A stretch of DNA of 64,000 nt from Pseudorhodoplanes sp049324435 (lineage in GTDB: Bacteria > Pseudomonadota > Alphaproteobacteria > Rhizobiales > Xanthobacteraceae). How positions within the stretch are numbered: position 1 is the first letter of the stretch; each line of letters begins with the position of its first letter. Of this stretch, positions 1 through 9,331 are shown piece by piece. The notes below the pieces were generated by a model, which saw only the letters and a program-made list of their open reading frames with translations, ran no database searches and was not told the DNA's origin. The translations under genes and the position numbers were made by a program. The stretch covers positions 36,674 through 100,673 of the forward strand of contig JBMOOQ010000008.1 in assembly GCA_049324435.1 (NCBI GenBank), written 5' to 3'.

Positions 1-1318
1 CATTCACCGATGAGCAGTTGATGTGGCAATTGCCGGTGTCGAGCTTGTTGACGATAGCGAGCCCCCTGCCCTCATCGCGAGTCATCACGCCGGCCGACAG
101 GCCGTATTCGGTATCGTTGGCGATCTGGATGGCCTCCTCGTCGGTGCGGAACGGGATCACCGGTACAACAGGACCGAATGTCTCGTCCTGATAAAGCTTC
201 ATGTCTGGGGTAACGCCTGTGAGAATGGTCGGCTCCACAAAACGGCCCTCGATCTTGCCGCCGAGTACCACCTTGGCACCCTTTGCGATCGCGTCCTCAA
301 GCTGCTCGCGCACCTTGGCGACCTGCTTGTCATTGATGAGCGGACCGATGATGTGCTCTTTGCTCTTGGTCGGATCGCCAACCTTGAGAAGCTTGGCACG
401 CTCGACAAAGCGCTTGAGGAAATGGTCGAAAATCTTCTCGTGCACCAGCACCTTCTCGACCGACATGCAGATCTGTCCCTGATGCATGAACGAGCCGAAA
501 TTTGCGGCCTGCGTGGCGCGTTCCATGTCGGCGTCCTCGCACACGATCAGCGAGTCCTTGCCGCCGAGTTCGACACAACACTTCTTCAAGTGCGCACCGG
601 CCTTAGCCGCGACCTGTCGTCCGACTGCGGTCGAACCGGTAAAAGAAATACCTTTTACGTAAGGATGCTCGATAAGTTCGTCGCCAACCTCCTGCACGTT
701 GTCGCGCGAACAGGTCACGACATTGAATACGCCCTTAGGGAGACCTGCCTCCTCGAACACTTCGGCGAACAGAAGCCCGCCGCAATACGGCGTCTCTTCC
801 GAGGGCTTGAGCACAATGGTGTTGCCAGCAGCGAGCGGAAAGGCAAAGCCGCGCGACGACAAAATGCATGGGAAATTCCACGGGCTGATGATCGACACGA
901 CGCCCATCGGCCGGCGCACCGCCATGGAAATCTTGCCGTACTCCGACGGCAACACCTCGCCGGTCGATTGCCAGACAGAAGCGGCCGCCGCGCGAAACAC
1001 CTCCGCCGTGTAGCCGGTCTCGAACATGCCCTTGCCGAACCAGCCGCCGCCTTCGGCTTGCAGCGCGTCGACGATCTCCATACGGCGCTTCTCGAAAATC
1101 TCGGCGGCCTTTTCGAGATATTGCGCGCGCTTGGTGAAAGGCAGCGCCGACCATTCGGCAAATGCGGCATGTGCCGCCTCGATCGCGGCAGCGGTTTCAG
1201 CGCGACCGCAATCCGGCACTTCCGCCCAGACCGAACCATCGGCGGGATTGTAGTCCTTGAACATACGGCGACTGGACGAGCGTCCGCCGATAAACTGGCC
1301 TTCGAATACGCGTGCCAT
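1..1318 (-). CDS. Aldehyde dehydrogenase family protein, C-terminus cut by window edge
   Basis: NAD(P)-dependent oxidation of an aldehyde to an acid; substrate unknown. The reverse strand is open from an ATG at 1318 to the window edge, giving about 439 residues of a family usually 475-495 long, so only the C-terminal end is missing. Visible family landmarks are SPWNFP (oxyanion-hole Asn), the KPSEETP cofactor segment, the FTGSTAVG nucleotide motif, ELGGKD with the general-base Glu, and GQICMS with the catalytic Cys. It lies 62 bases downstream of the LivF gene on the same strand and so may be the last gene of the importer operon, suggesting a shared catabolic role (inference). A long plus-strand open frame over the same DNA is an antisense shadow. 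Family assignment is secure; substrate is not. Confidence 0.93.
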   Translation of the reverse strand, partial: MARVFEGQFIGGRSSSRRMFKDYNPADGSVWAEVPDCGRAETAAAIEAAHAAFAEWSALPFTKRAQYLEKAAEIFEKRRMEIVDALQAEGGGWFGKGMFETGYTAEVFRAAAASVWQSTGEVLPSEYGKISMAVRRPMGVVSIISPWNFPCILSSRGFAFPLAAGNTIVLKPSEETPYCGGLLFAEVFEEAGLPKGVFNVVTCSRDNVQEVGDELIEHPYVKGISFTGSTAVGRQVAAKAGAHLKKCCVELGGKDSLIVCEDADMERATQAANFGSFMHQGQICMSVEKVLVHEKIFDHFLKRFVERAKLLKVGDPTKSKEHIIGPLINDKQVAKVREQLEDAIAKGAKVVLGGKIEGRFVEPTILTGVTPDMKLYQDETFGPVVPVIPFRTDEEAIQIANDTEYGLSAGVMTRDEGRGLAIVNKLDTGNCHINCSSVN

Positions 1319-1380
1319 GCCAAATCTCCCTGAAGCCTTTCGCTTGGGGCCGTTGAGCCCAATCCTACGCCTCGCCGCGA

Positions 1381-2871
1381 CTATTTGGTATCCGGTCCAA
1401 AATCGTCCGGCTTGACCTTGACCATGGTAAGACGCTTGCGCCGTGCCGCGACATGCTGCGCCTGAACTTGCGCCGCGCGCGCGACCAGCGCGTCGATATT
1501 GATTGCCCCGCCCGGTTGCCGTGGCGCGACTTGCTGCGGCTCTTCCGCATCGATATCGACGCCCCGGCTATTGTGGCCGAGCAGCGGATCGGGCTCAATC
1601 TTGCTCTGTCTGGACGTCGGCTTTTCAGCATTGAGTGCGAACGCACTCGGGACCGGTGCCGCGAGACGCCGCTGTCGGATATGGTCCGCCATCCGGACCG
1701 AGGCAGCACGTGCAAGCCCCACAGGATCGAGCGCATCAGCTTCAATCAGCGCAGTTGCGGGATCGTAAACTCCGACGAAAGCGGACGGGTTCTCTCGGCG
1801 GGCCCGCAGCGCGCGGATATGCCGGGCATGGCGGAGCGATGCCGCCTTTGCAAGTTCGGCCGCATGGTCAGCGAGCCGCTTGCCGTCGGGCGCAATACTC
1901 GCGCCGGGTGATCCCACACGCGACGTGGCACTGGCGATGTCCCGAGGAATGTCCCACGGATCGCCGGCCTTCCTCGGATCGTAACGCCCGGCAAACGCAC
2001 TCGGCAAAGGCGAGGCCTGACGCAGAGCCTGCACGAAGGCGGTCCGGATCGCACCTGCGCGCAGTGCCAGGGCGCCAACGAAGCGCCCGACCGACGCAAG
2101 ATCGAGCGGCAGCGGAAATGGCGCCGGAAGACGGATCGTTGTCGCCTTGGCCTTGGCGCCCCGGGCGCCGCCAAGATAGGCATTCACCACCGCCGGGTCG
2201 GTCATCAGGCTTTGCGCCCTACCCTCACCGGTGATCCGGCCGACCTCGATGAGATAGCCGCGCTCGGCGATCTTCAGACTTTGCCGCGCATTCTGTTCGA
2301 CCAGCAGAATACCGACCCCGGTCTGGGCAATCTTCGCCAGCGAACGGAACAGTTCCTTGGTTAGAACCGGCGACAAGCCTAGCGACGGCTCGTCAAGCAT
2401 CAGAATTTCCGGCTGCGACATCAATGCGCGGCCGATCGCAACCATTTGCTGCTCACCACCGGACATTGTACGCGCAATTTGCGACTTGCGTTCGGCGAGC
2501 CGCGGAAACAGCTTGTAGATCTGTTCGAGCGTCTCCTTCTCGCGCGCCCGCGCGCGATTAGGGAACGAGCCGAGTTCGAGATTTTCCGCGACCGTCAGTT
2601 CACCAAAAATGCCGCGGCCTTCGGGGACAAGCGCGACGCCTTCCTCGACAATCAGATGCGCCTTCATCCCGGTGATCGCCTTTCCATTCATGACGATTTC
2701 AGAGCCCGGCTCGACACGAACGGTGCCTGCGATTGCCTTCAGAAGACTGGACTTTCCAGCGCCATTAGCGCCCAGGATTACGCAGATCTCACCCTTGTCG
2801 ACCTTTACGGAGACATGGTCGAGCGCCTGGTGACGGCCGTAACGGACACTGAGATTGCGGATCTCAAGCAT
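1381..2871 (-). CDS. livF: Branched-chain amino acid-type ABC transporter ATPase (LivF) with long repeat-bearing C-terminal extension
   Basis: One of two ATPases energising a HAAT-type importer at the inner membrane. Residues 1-235 are a normal LivF: Walker A GANGAGKSS (34-42), signature MSGGEQQ (136-142), Walker B ILMLDEP (156-162), and the LivF-typical VEQN in place of an H-loop. The family usually ends near residue 235, but this protein runs on to 496. The added 260 residues hold four degenerate copies of an Ala/Arg-rich helical unit, at about 265-299, 336-371, 382-413 and 459-481. The first three end in PSAF, twice followed by GxYDP. There is no internal stop or frame change, so the tail appears to be genuine coding sequence. 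The start overlaps the end of LivG by 8 bases. Function of the tail is unknown. Confidence 0.9.
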   Translation of the reverse strand: MLEIRNLSVRYGRHQALDHVSVKVDKGEICVILGANGAGKSSLLKAIAGTVRVEPGSEIVMNGKAITGMKAHLIVEEGVALVPEGRGIFGELTVAENLELGSFPNRARAREKETLEQIYKLFPRLAERKSQIARTMSGGEQQMVAIGRALMSQPEILMLDEPSLGLSPVLTKELFRSLAKIAQTGVGILLVEQNARQSLKIAERGYLIEVGRITGEGRAQSLMTDPAVVNAYLGGARGAKAKATTIRLPAPFPLPLDLASVGRFVGALALRAGAIRTAFVQALRQASPLPSAFAGRYDPRKAGDPWDIPRDIASATSRVGSPGASIAPDGKRLADHAAELAKAASLRHARHIRALRARRENPSAFVGVYDPATALIEADALDPVGLARAASVRMADHIRQRRLAAPVPSAFALNAEKPTSRQSKIEPDPLLGHNSRGVDIDAEEPQQVAPRQPGGAINIDALVARAAQVQAQHVAARRKRLTMVKVKPDDFGPDTK

Positions 2872-3598
2872 CGTCGTCGTCCCCGAGATAGGCCTCGATC
2901 ACCTCGGGATCGGCCAACACTTCCTCAACTTCGCCCTCCTTGATCTTGCGTCCGGAATTCATCACAACGCAACGGCCGCAGAGCGAACGGATCGCATCCA
3001 TGACATGTTCGACCATGATGATGGTGCGGCCTTGGTGAGACAGCTTTTCGATCAGCGCGATGCCGATGTTGAGTTCGCTCGGGTTGAGTCCCGCCAGCCA
3101 CTCGTCCAGCAACAGCACCCTCGGATTGGAGGCGAGCGCACGGGCAAGTTCGACACGTTTCTGGTCGATATAAGTCATCGCAGAAACCGGAACATGCTCG
3201 CGTCCTCGCAGCCCGACCAGCGCCAGCAACTCGTGCGCGGCTTCGCGGGCCTGCTCACCCCAGAGACGCTGATGGCCAAATGCCGCGCCCGCGATCACAT
3301 TGTGCTCCGCATCCATCGCCGGAAGCATACGCACGAGCTGGAAGGTGCGCGCCACCCCTTGCCGGGCGATCTTGTGCGCCGGCAATCCGGAAATCCGCGT
3401 ACCCAATAGCGTGATCTCACCGGCATCCGGCCTTAGCGCACCCGAGATCAGATTGAGCATTGTAGTCTTGCCGGAGCCGTTTGGCCCGATCAGGCCGAAC
3501 AATTCGCCCTCGCGCACCTCAAAACTCACGTCGTTCACCGCGACAAGGCCGCCGAACGCCTTGCGGGCGCCGTTGACACTGAGGGCTGCCGCTGTCAT
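2864..3598 (-). CDS. livG: Branched-chain amino acid-type ABC transporter ATPase (LivG)
   Basis: Partner ATPase of LivF in the HAAT importer. The 244-residue length is typical. Walker A GPNGSGKT is at 38-45, Walker B VLLLDEW at 161-167, and the switch His at about 198 (VEHVMD). The ABC signature is atypical: where most family members have LPYGQQRR or LSGGQ, this one reads MTYIDQKRVELARAL (141-155), and the residues after Walker B are WLAGLNP rather than the usual PAAGLNP. LivG ATPases often have a relaxed signature, so it is probably functional. It overlaps LivM (4 bases) and LivF (8 bases), indicating translational coupling within one operon. Confidence 0.92.
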   Translation of the reverse strand: MTAAALSVNGARKAFGGLVAVNDVSFEVREGELFGLIGPNGSGKTTMLNLISGALRPDAGEITLLGTRISGLPAHKIARQGVARTFQLVRMLPAMDAEHNVIAGAAFGHQRLWGEQAREAAHELLALVGLRGREHVPVSAMTYIDQKRVELARALASNPRVLLLDEWLAGLNPSELNIGIALIEKLSHQGRTIIMVEHVMDAIRSLCGRCVVMNSGRKIKEGEVEEVLADPEVIEAYLGDDDDA

Positions 3599-4566
3599 GC
3601 GCGCTCTTCCGCAGGAAGGGGTCGCGGTTCAGTCCGCATTCTCTTCAGATGCGCCCACAATTGCTCCAGCCGCCCGATGATGCCGTCAGGCAGGAGATAG
3701 ACGATCACCAAGAAGGCAATCCCCATCACGATCGACGTATCGTTGGGGAAGCGCACCGTCACGAAATCCATCAGAAGCATGAATGGGATCACGCCGATCA
3801 GCGGTCCCCAAAGCCTCCGCGTGCCGCCGAGCAGTGCCATAATGACAACCAGGAACGAGGTCATCGGCGTGAAGGCTGCGGGCGGCTCGACATAGGGGTA
3901 ACGCGGCGCGAGGATCGCGCCCGCCATGCCGATGAACGCGCCCGAGATCATGAATAGAATGATCTTGAGCCGCGCGGTATCGATGCCGGAATGTTTGGCC
4001 ACGGTCTCGTCGTTGCCGATGATCTGCATCGCAAATCCGAGGCGCGAGCGATTGATCAGCCAGCCGGTCAGGAAAACCGCCGCGGTAAGAGCCAGAAGCA
4101 TCCAGTAAATGTGTTTTTCGGTAAAGTCGGTGAAGACGTAGAGCCCCATCTTCCCCGTGAGCTTGATCTGCGCATAGGACACGATCTGACGGATCAGCTC
4201 GGCGAGACCGAAGGTGAAGATCACGAAATAAACGCCGGAAATGCGAAGCGTCGCGGCACCGACCAGTCCGGCGAGGATCGCCGCCACCACACCGCCGGTC
4301 AGCACGAGAAGCGGAAACGGCATATGGTCGAGACCGAGCCCGACCGTGTAGGTGCCGATTCCGAAGAATGCGGCGGTTGCAAGCGAGACGTAGTGCGTCG
4401 GCCCGGAGAACAGCGTCCAGGCCGTGCAGAGCGCCGCGTACATCACCATGTTCAGGCTCAACGACAGGTAATAGCCCTGATCGAACAGCGGCAGCGTTGC
4501 GGCAGCGGTCAATACGACCGCGGCCGCGATTGCGGTTAGGATTTCTCGTTGCGTCAGCCGCGTCAT
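3595..4566 (-). CDS. livM: Branched-chain amino acid-type ABC transporter permease (LivM)
   Basis: Inner-membrane permease of the HAAT importer, 323 residues. Hydrophobic helices run through most of the protein from about residue 12 to 300. The conserved permease segments GxxTARLKIILFMISGAFxGMAG and LGGTRRLWGPLIG, which contact the ATPases, are recognisable. It ends in a basic cytoplasmic tail. The start overlaps the end of the LivH gene by 4 bases (ATGA-type) and its stop overlaps LivG, so the four core transporter genes are tightly coupled. Substrate cannot be read from the sequence; family members take leucine-type amino acids, amides, urea or aromatic acids. Confidence 0.92.
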   Translation of the reverse strand: MTRLTQREILTAIAAAVVLTAAATLPLFDQGYYLSLSLNMVMYAALCTAWTLFSGPTHYVSLATAAFFGIGTYTVGLGLDHMPFPLLVLTGGVVAAILAGLVGAATLRISGVYFVIFTFGLAELIRQIVSYAQIKLTGKMGLYVFTDFTEKHIYWMLLALTAAVFLTGWLINRSRLGFAMQIIGNDETVAKHSGIDTARLKIILFMISGAFIGMAGAILAPRYPYVEPPAAFTPMTSFLVVIMALLGGTRRLWGPLIGVIPFMLLMDFVTVRFPNDTSIVMGIAFLVIVYLLPDGIIGRLEQLWAHLKRMRTEPRPLPAEERA

Positions 4567-5429
4567 GCCTGCTGCCTGCCGAAAATGCCCTGCGGCCGGA
4601 ACAAAAGCACCAGCACGAACAGCGCGTAGGTCGCAGCCAGTGTCAGGCCCGGATCGATCAGCCGCGCGACCGCGGTCTCGGCGACGCCGAGGATCAGCGC
4701 CGCGATCACTGCACCACGCACATCGCCCACACCGCCCATGATCACGATGATAAGCGCCTTCATCGTGAACACCACACCCATGGATGCATTGAAACTATAG
4801 AAGGTCGAGAGCAGCGTGCCGCCGCAGGCAGTCAAGGCGCCGCCGAGCGCGAATGACAAGGCGGCCGCCTTGGCCACGTCGATGCCAACGAGCTTCGCCG
4901 AATTCGGATTGACCGCGACTGCTCGCACCGCCGTACCGTAGCGCGTCTTGTACAGGAACAGATAGAGGGCCGCCGCAATCAGGCAGGCCGCGCCGAACGC
5001 GACGACACGGTTCAATCCGTAGAAAGTGCCGAAAATGTCGAAGCGATCGGCCAGGAATTGATAGGACGTATAGGCGCCGCCGAAGCCGCGCAGCATCAGC
5101 CCCTGAAACAGAAACAGAAGACCGAATGTCGCGAGGATCGAATCGACCTCAAGCATGCCCTGGTTTTTGGCGCGATCGACCAGCGGCCGCAGCAGCACAC
5201 TGTAGATAAGCCAGTTCACCAAGAACGCTGCCGGCGCAATGATCAGGATGCCCCAGAGCGGGTTCACGGCGTAGGACGTAAAGAGCCAGAATGCGATGAA
5301 GCAGGCGGCAACAAATGTCTCGCCATTGGCGAGGTTCATGATGCGTGCAACGCCATATTGCAGCGTCAGCCCGATCGAGATGAGTGCATAGGTGCCGCCG
5401 AGCAGAACGCCGGTAACGATGGTCTCCAT
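4563..5429 (-). CDS. livH: Branched-chain amino acid-type ABC transporter permease (LivH)
   Basis: Second inner-membrane permease of the importer, 288 residues, the usual LivH length. It opens with the typical GxxLGGTYALISIGLTLQYG segment, followed by helices separated by the conserved LANGE and MGGVGDVRGAVIAALILG motifs; the latter is the ATPase-coupling loop. It follows the substrate-binding protein gene by 72 bases, and that gap contains a strong hairpin (5453-5484). The stop overlaps the LivM start. Confidence 0.92.
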   Translation of the reverse strand: METIVTGVLLGGTYALISIGLTLQYGVARIMNLANGETFVAACFIAFWLFTSYAVNPLWGILIIAPAAFLVNWLIYSVLLRPLVDRAKNQGMLEVDSILATFGLLFLFQGLMLRGFGGAYTSYQFLADRFDIFGTFYGLNRVVAFGAACLIAAALYLFLYKTRYGTAVRAVAVNPNSAKLVGIDVAKAAALSFALGGALTACGGTLLSTFYSFNASMGVVFTMKALIIVIMGGVGDVRGAVIAALILGVAETAVARLIDPGLTLAATYALFVLVLLFRPQGIFGRQQA

Positions 5430-5452
5430 TCAAGGTCCCGCCCGCACGCAAC

Positions 5453-5484
5453 CATCCGGCGCGGCGCCGATGCCGCGCCGGATG
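5453..5484 (-). terminator. Intercistronic hairpin between binding-protein and permease genes
   Basis: Perfect 13-base arms (CATCCGGCGCGGC / GCCGCGCCGGATG) around a 6-base loop, between the stop of the binding-protein gene and the LivH start. No T-tract follows on the minus strand, so it is better read as a partial terminator or an mRNA 3'-end stabiliser. That would let the first gene, whose product is needed in excess, accumulate more mRNA than the permease genes. The structure is seen; the role is inference. Confidence 0.6.
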
Positions 5485-5501
5485 TCGTCTCTTTAGAAAA
5501 G

Positions 5502-6701
5502 TTACTTCCAGGGCTCTTTCTTCACCGGCGCCTTCGCTCCGGGGATGCCATCGGACGCAACGCCAACAAAGACGCCATTCTGCCACTGGCCGACGGTCCA
5601 GACCTTGTGGTTGATACCGTCCTTGAGATCGACCTCGCCAATGATGGTCTTGAACGGCGCCTTGCGAAGCTCTGCCACTACCTTCGCCTTGTCGGTCGTG
5701 CCGGCGCGCTCGATTGCCTGACCGAGAATTTCCAGGCCGGCATAGGTCACGGGACTTGCCCAGGAATCGGCGTCGACCCCGGTCACTTCCTTATGCCGCT
5801 TGCGGTAGTCCGCGACAGCCTTCGAACTCGGGTCAAAGCCGCCAACTCCCATAACGCCGTTGGCTGCGTCCTTGAAGCGCCCGATATAGCTCGGGAAGGC
5901 CGTACCAACGCCGACATAGAATGCACCGACGTCAAACTTCTGGATGCGGGCCTGATCTGTCAGTGCGAAGGTATCCGGCGGGTAGGAGAATGCCACGAAG
6001 GCGTCAGGATTCGCGGCCTTGGCAGCGGAGATGATCGGGGCCACATCCTGCGTACCAAGCGGATATGACGTCTCGTAGACGATCTCGAATCCAGCCTTTT
6101 GCAGAGCGGGCTTGCCGGCATTCAGAAGTTCGAGCCCGAAAGCATCGGCAACGTTAACGACCGCCACCCGCTTGCCGATCGCACCAGAGTCTCGCAGCTT
6201 CTTAAGCGCATCGGCTACGCCTTCGGCGAGTTGCTTGGAAGTACCCAGCATCCAGGCCGAATTGTTCCAGCGCTTGGCAAACTCTTCCACGCTGTTGGAT
6301 GCCGCCGTGGTGGCGATGTGCGGATAGCCGAACCGGTTGATCAGCGGCGCGGTCGCAGCGTTGATGCCGGTTGAATACGGACTCACCAGGAAGTCGACCT
6401 TGTCAACGGTCGCAAGCCGCGTAATGTTCTTGATCGCCTCGTCGGCGCTAGTCTTGTCATCGAGTTCGATGACTTCGAGCTTCATCTGTTTGCCGCCGAC
6501 CTTCAGGCCGCCGCGCGCGTTCACCTCTTCCACCCACAGCTTGATGTTCGGCCAATGCGTCACCGCCGCGGGCGCTCCGAGCGGCCCCGTCTTTGGTGCA
6601 CTTGCACCGATCTTCAGCGTGTCCTGGGCGGCAGCAATTCCGGCCGCCATGACGATAGCAGCAGCCGAGGCTGCTACCGTCATCGTCATTCTTTTGAACA
6701 T
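5502..6701 (-). CDS. ABC transporter periplasmic substrate-binding protein (Leu/Ile/Val-binding family)
   Basis: Periplasmic receptor of the importer, 399 residues. A Sec signal peptide is visible (MFKRMTMTVAASAAAIVMAA, cleavage near AAAQ). The mature protein begins DTLKIGASAPKTGPLG, typical of type I periplasmic-binding (Peripla_BP_6) proteins. The start is supported by a GAGGAGG ribosome site a few bases upstream. It is the first gene of the five-gene operon and is followed by a hairpin. Neighbouring aldehyde dehydrogenases hint at a carboxylate or aromatic ligand, but nothing in the sequence fixes it. The 256 bases upstream (6702-6957) probably carry the operon promoter; I cannot place boxes with confidence. 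Confidence 0.92.
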   Translation of the reverse strand: MFKRMTMTVAASAAAIVMAAGIAAAQDTLKIGASAPKTGPLGAPAAVTHWPNIKLWVEEVNARGGLKVGGKQMKLEVIELDDKTSADEAIKNITRLATVDKVDFLVSPYSTGINAATAPLINRFGYPHIATTAASNSVEEFAKRWNNSAWMLGTSKQLAEGVADALKKLRDSGAIGKRVAVVNVADAFGLELLNAGKPALQKAGFEIVYETSYPLGTQDVAPIISAAKAANPDAFVAFSYPPDTFALTDQARIQKFDVGAFYVGVGTAFPSYIGRFKDAANGVMGVGGFDPSSKAVADYRKRHKEVTGVDADSWASPVTYAGLEILGQAIERAGTTDKAKVVAELRKAPFKTIIGEVDLKDGINHKVWTVGQWQNGVFVGVASDGIPGAKAPVKKEPWK

Positions 6702-6957
6702 GAACTCCTCCTCTACGATATAGGGTGCGGGCCTTGGGCACCTTGCTTTTTTTTTCGGACCGGCACTTTATCCGCTGGCGCGTGCCATGGTCCAGCATGC
6801 TTCATCGTTAACGTCAATCGCAGACCATGCTCCGTTTGCGTAAAAGCAGCGCGGCCGTCGAGTCGCCATGCGTCCTTGTGTCACCCGAGTTCAGCAGGCT
6901 GAACCAGACCGCAAGCCCGGCTGCAGCTGCCACCAGACCGGAAATCATCCCATCCGA

Positions 6958-8421
6958 TCACGCAAAATGGATGGTCTTGGTCTCTAGATAATTGTCGAGC
7001 CCTTCCGGCCCTCCCTCACGTCCGATTCCCGATTGCTTGAAGCCGCCGAACGGATGTTTCGGATCGACGATCATTCCATTGACCGTGACGCTGCCGGTCC
7101 GCATCCGGCGCGCCATCTGGTAGCCGCGCTCCGGATTGGCCGTGTAAACCGCGCCGCTCAGACCATAGACAGAATTGTTGGCTTTCCGGATCGCATCGTC
7201 TTCGTCCGTATAGGTGATGACCGAGACGACTGGGCCAAAGATCTCCTCCTGTGCGATCTTCATGTACGGATGCACGTCGGTAAATACGGTCGGCTCGATG
7301 TAGTAGCCCTTGTCGAGCCCTTTCGGCCGCCCGCCGCCGCAGGCTAATGTCGCACCTTTCGCCCGGCCTGCAGCAATGTAGTCCTGCACGCGCGCCAGCT
7401 GCCTTGCCATGGTCAACGGTCCCATCTGGGTGTCTGGACTGAAGGGGTCGCCGACCTTGATGCGCGACACCGCCCCGAGAAACATGTCGAGGAATTCCTG
7501 CTTGCGCCGCTCCGGCACCAGGATGCGCGTCAGCGAAAAGCAGACCTGACCGGTGATCGGCATCGAATAGACCATCAGACTTGGCAGCGCCGCCGCGAAA
7601 TCGGCATCGTCGAGCAGAATTGCGGCCGACTTGCCGCCAAGCTCGAGGCTGACACGTGCGAGGCGTTGCGCACAAACCGCGGCAATGTGCTTGCCTGCTG
7701 CGGTCGAACCGGTGAAGGCGACCTTGTCGATATCCTTATGACGCACAAGATAATCGCCGCCCTCGCGGCCGGCCGGCACCAGATTGAATACACCGGCCGG
7801 CAGACCGGCCTTCTCGATGCATTCGGCCAGGATGTAGGCCTCCAGCGGCGTTTCCGGCGACGGCTTCGACACAATCGTGCATCCGGCCGCAAGTCCCGCG
7901 GCCACCTTGTAGCTCAACAAGACGAGCGGCGCGTTCCACGGCGTGATGGCAGCGCAGACGCCGACAGGCTCCTTCGCCACCTTCACCTTCCCGCCATCGT
8001 CGCGCTTGCGGTCATCGACGAACGGATAGGTTTCGATCAGATCGGCGTAGTAGTTGAACAGTGTCGGATTTTGTCCGACGAGCTTCTTGGTCAGCATGAT
8101 CGGCGCACCGACCTGCAGAGTCCAGGCATTGGCAATATCGTCCAGCCGTTGCGACAGCAATTCCGCGATCTTGCGCAGATAACGCGCGCGTTCGACCGGC
8201 GTCACGCGGGGCCACGGTCCGTTTTCGAAGGCATCGCGGGCCTCGGCGACGGCGCGGTCGATATCGGCGCGTCCTGCTTCGGGATAGCTGAGGATTAGCT
8301 CTTCGGTGACCGGGGAAATAACATCAAGCTTTTGGTTCGAGATCGGCTCGACCCATTGTCCGCCAATGAACAGGCGCTGTGGCGCGACAGGCGCCGGCTT
8401 GATCTTCGACATCACATTCAT
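6958..8421 (-). CDS. Aldehyde dehydrogenase family protein
   Basis: A complete 487-residue NAD(P)-dependent aldehyde dehydrogenase. The frame is open to 8730, but the start at 8421 (MNVMSKIKP) is preferred because GGGGAGGAG precedes it and the homologous FIGGQWVEP segment begins shortly after. Visible landmarks are TPWNAP, KPSPETP, FTGSTAAG, ELGGKS (general-base Glu), GQVCFS (catalytic Cys), EEIFGPV and a C-terminal GGFKQSGIGREGG. It is not a recent duplicate of the partial enzyme at 1-1318, as the two differ at most positions outside motifs. It lies upstream of the importer genes on the same strand, 256 bases away. Substrate unknown. Confidence 0.93.
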   Translation of the reverse strand: MNVMSKIKPAPVAPQRLFIGGQWVEPISNQKLDVISPVTEELILSYPEAGRADIDRAVAEARDAFENGPWPRVTPVERARYLRKIAELLSQRLDDIANAWTLQVGAPIMLTKKLVGQNPTLFNYYADLIETYPFVDDRKRDDGGKVKVAKEPVGVCAAITPWNAPLVLLSYKVAAGLAAGCTIVSKPSPETPLEAYILAECIEKAGLPAGVFNLVPAGREGGDYLVRHKDIDKVAFTGSTAAGKHIAAVCAQRLARVSLELGGKSAAILLDDADFAAALPSLMVYSMPITGQVCFSLTRILVPERRKQEFLDMFLGAVSRIKVGDPFSPDTQMGPLTMARQLARVQDYIAAGRAKGATLACGGGRPKGLDKGYYIEPTVFTDVHPYMKIAQEEIFGPVVSVITYTDEDDAIRKANNSVYGLSGAVYTANPERGYQMARRMRTGSVTVNGMIVDPKHPFGGFKQSGIGREGGPEGLDNYLETKTIHFA

Positions 8422-8689
8422 GGCAGCGCTCCTCCCCAGAGCCGTACACAACCGCATGTGCTTATGATGCGGCTGGCCGTACTGGCAAGCGAGAGGGAAA
8501 GAGATCGCCAGCGCCGCAGTGACGCACTGCGCGCCTAGAATCGCCACGTCTGGGTTGAGAAAGATCAGTGGGCAATCCGGGAGGCGGCATAAGGCCATCC
8601 AGCAGACAAATTTTGAGGATGGCAGTGGCAAGTACGCTGGGACGTCCGCAACCCGCCTTTTATGGATAGTCTTTAAAGAATAACGTCGC

Positions 8690-9331
8690 TCAATGTTGAC
8701 CGATCGTCTCGGTCTCAAAACGCTCGACAAAATACAGGCCGATCCGGCGCGTCAGACTGGCCGCCACGACAGAGGAAACTGCAATCCCAACTGCCCCCGC
8801 GATTGGGGCCGCGAACGATAGCGTTGTCGCCGTCGCTGCCGCCAAGCCGGTCGGAGTCGCACCGCCCATCAGACCGATCACGATCGAACGCATCTTGTCG
8901 CGCTCGAACGGGATGCCGTAGAGATCGCTGAGGCCCTTGACCATTCGAAGAATGACCGCGGTGACACTGACGACGTTCACGGTCGGCATGGGCACGAGAC
9001 CGCCGAGCCCAGCATACATCTTGTGCCGGTCGACGATCCTGAATGCGAGTTGAAGACGCCGCTCCGCCTCTTCTTGGGTCATCGGGGGAAAAATTTCGAA
9101 TTTGAGTGTCGCGTCGTCTGCATGAGAGTCACCGGCACTCATATCGTTGGCATTTGCAGGCGGCGGCGTGGGTGGCCACACCTCTGCTTCGACCTGGACC
9201 GGCTCCTTTGGAGTGGTCGGCTTCGCCGTCACCGATTGCGGCATTGGCGCCTCGGTCCCTGCCTCACCAGGAACGAACCGCAGGCCGGACCCGGCAGGCT
9301 TGATCGCCTTCGGAAGCTGTTTGCGTGTCAT
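8690..9331 (-). CDS. DUF697 (YcjF-type) membrane protein, paralogue 1
   Basis: A 213-residue protein. Residues 1-85 are a low-complexity, Pro/Glu-rich cytoplasmic tail. The C-terminal 130 residues match DUF697: a helix with RRLQLAFRIVDRHKMYAGLGGLVPMP, then NVVSVTAVILRMVKGLSDLYG, a Gly/Ala-rich hydrophobic stretch, and a final amphipathic helix. The family often accompanies Era/YjeE-like GTPases and is thought to associate with membranes; its biochemical role is unsettled. The start overlaps the end of the ParA-like gene by 4 bases, so the two are co-translated. A second DUF697 protein (18143-18724) shares the GxGGLxPxP...YxVPF core. The pairing with RiPP genes suggests a shared island, but function is inference. 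Confidence 0.8.
   Translation of the reverse strand: MTRKQLPKAIKPAGSGLRFVPGEAGTEAPMPQSVTAKPTTPKEPVQVEAEVWPPTPPPANANDMSAGDSHADDATLKFEIFPPMTQEEAERRLQLAFRIVDRHKMYAGLGGLVPMPTVNVVSVTAVILRMVKGLSDLYGIPFERDKMRSIVIGLMGGATPTGLAAATATTLSFAAPIAGAVGIAVSSVVAASLTRRIGLYFVERFETETIGQH

Noticed and set aside
23..1333. Long plus-strand open frame opposite the first aldehyde dehydrogenase
   Set aside because: The reverse strand encodes a clear aldehyde dehydrogenase with catalytic motifs; the plus-strand product has no recognisable domain and is a high-GC antisense shadow.
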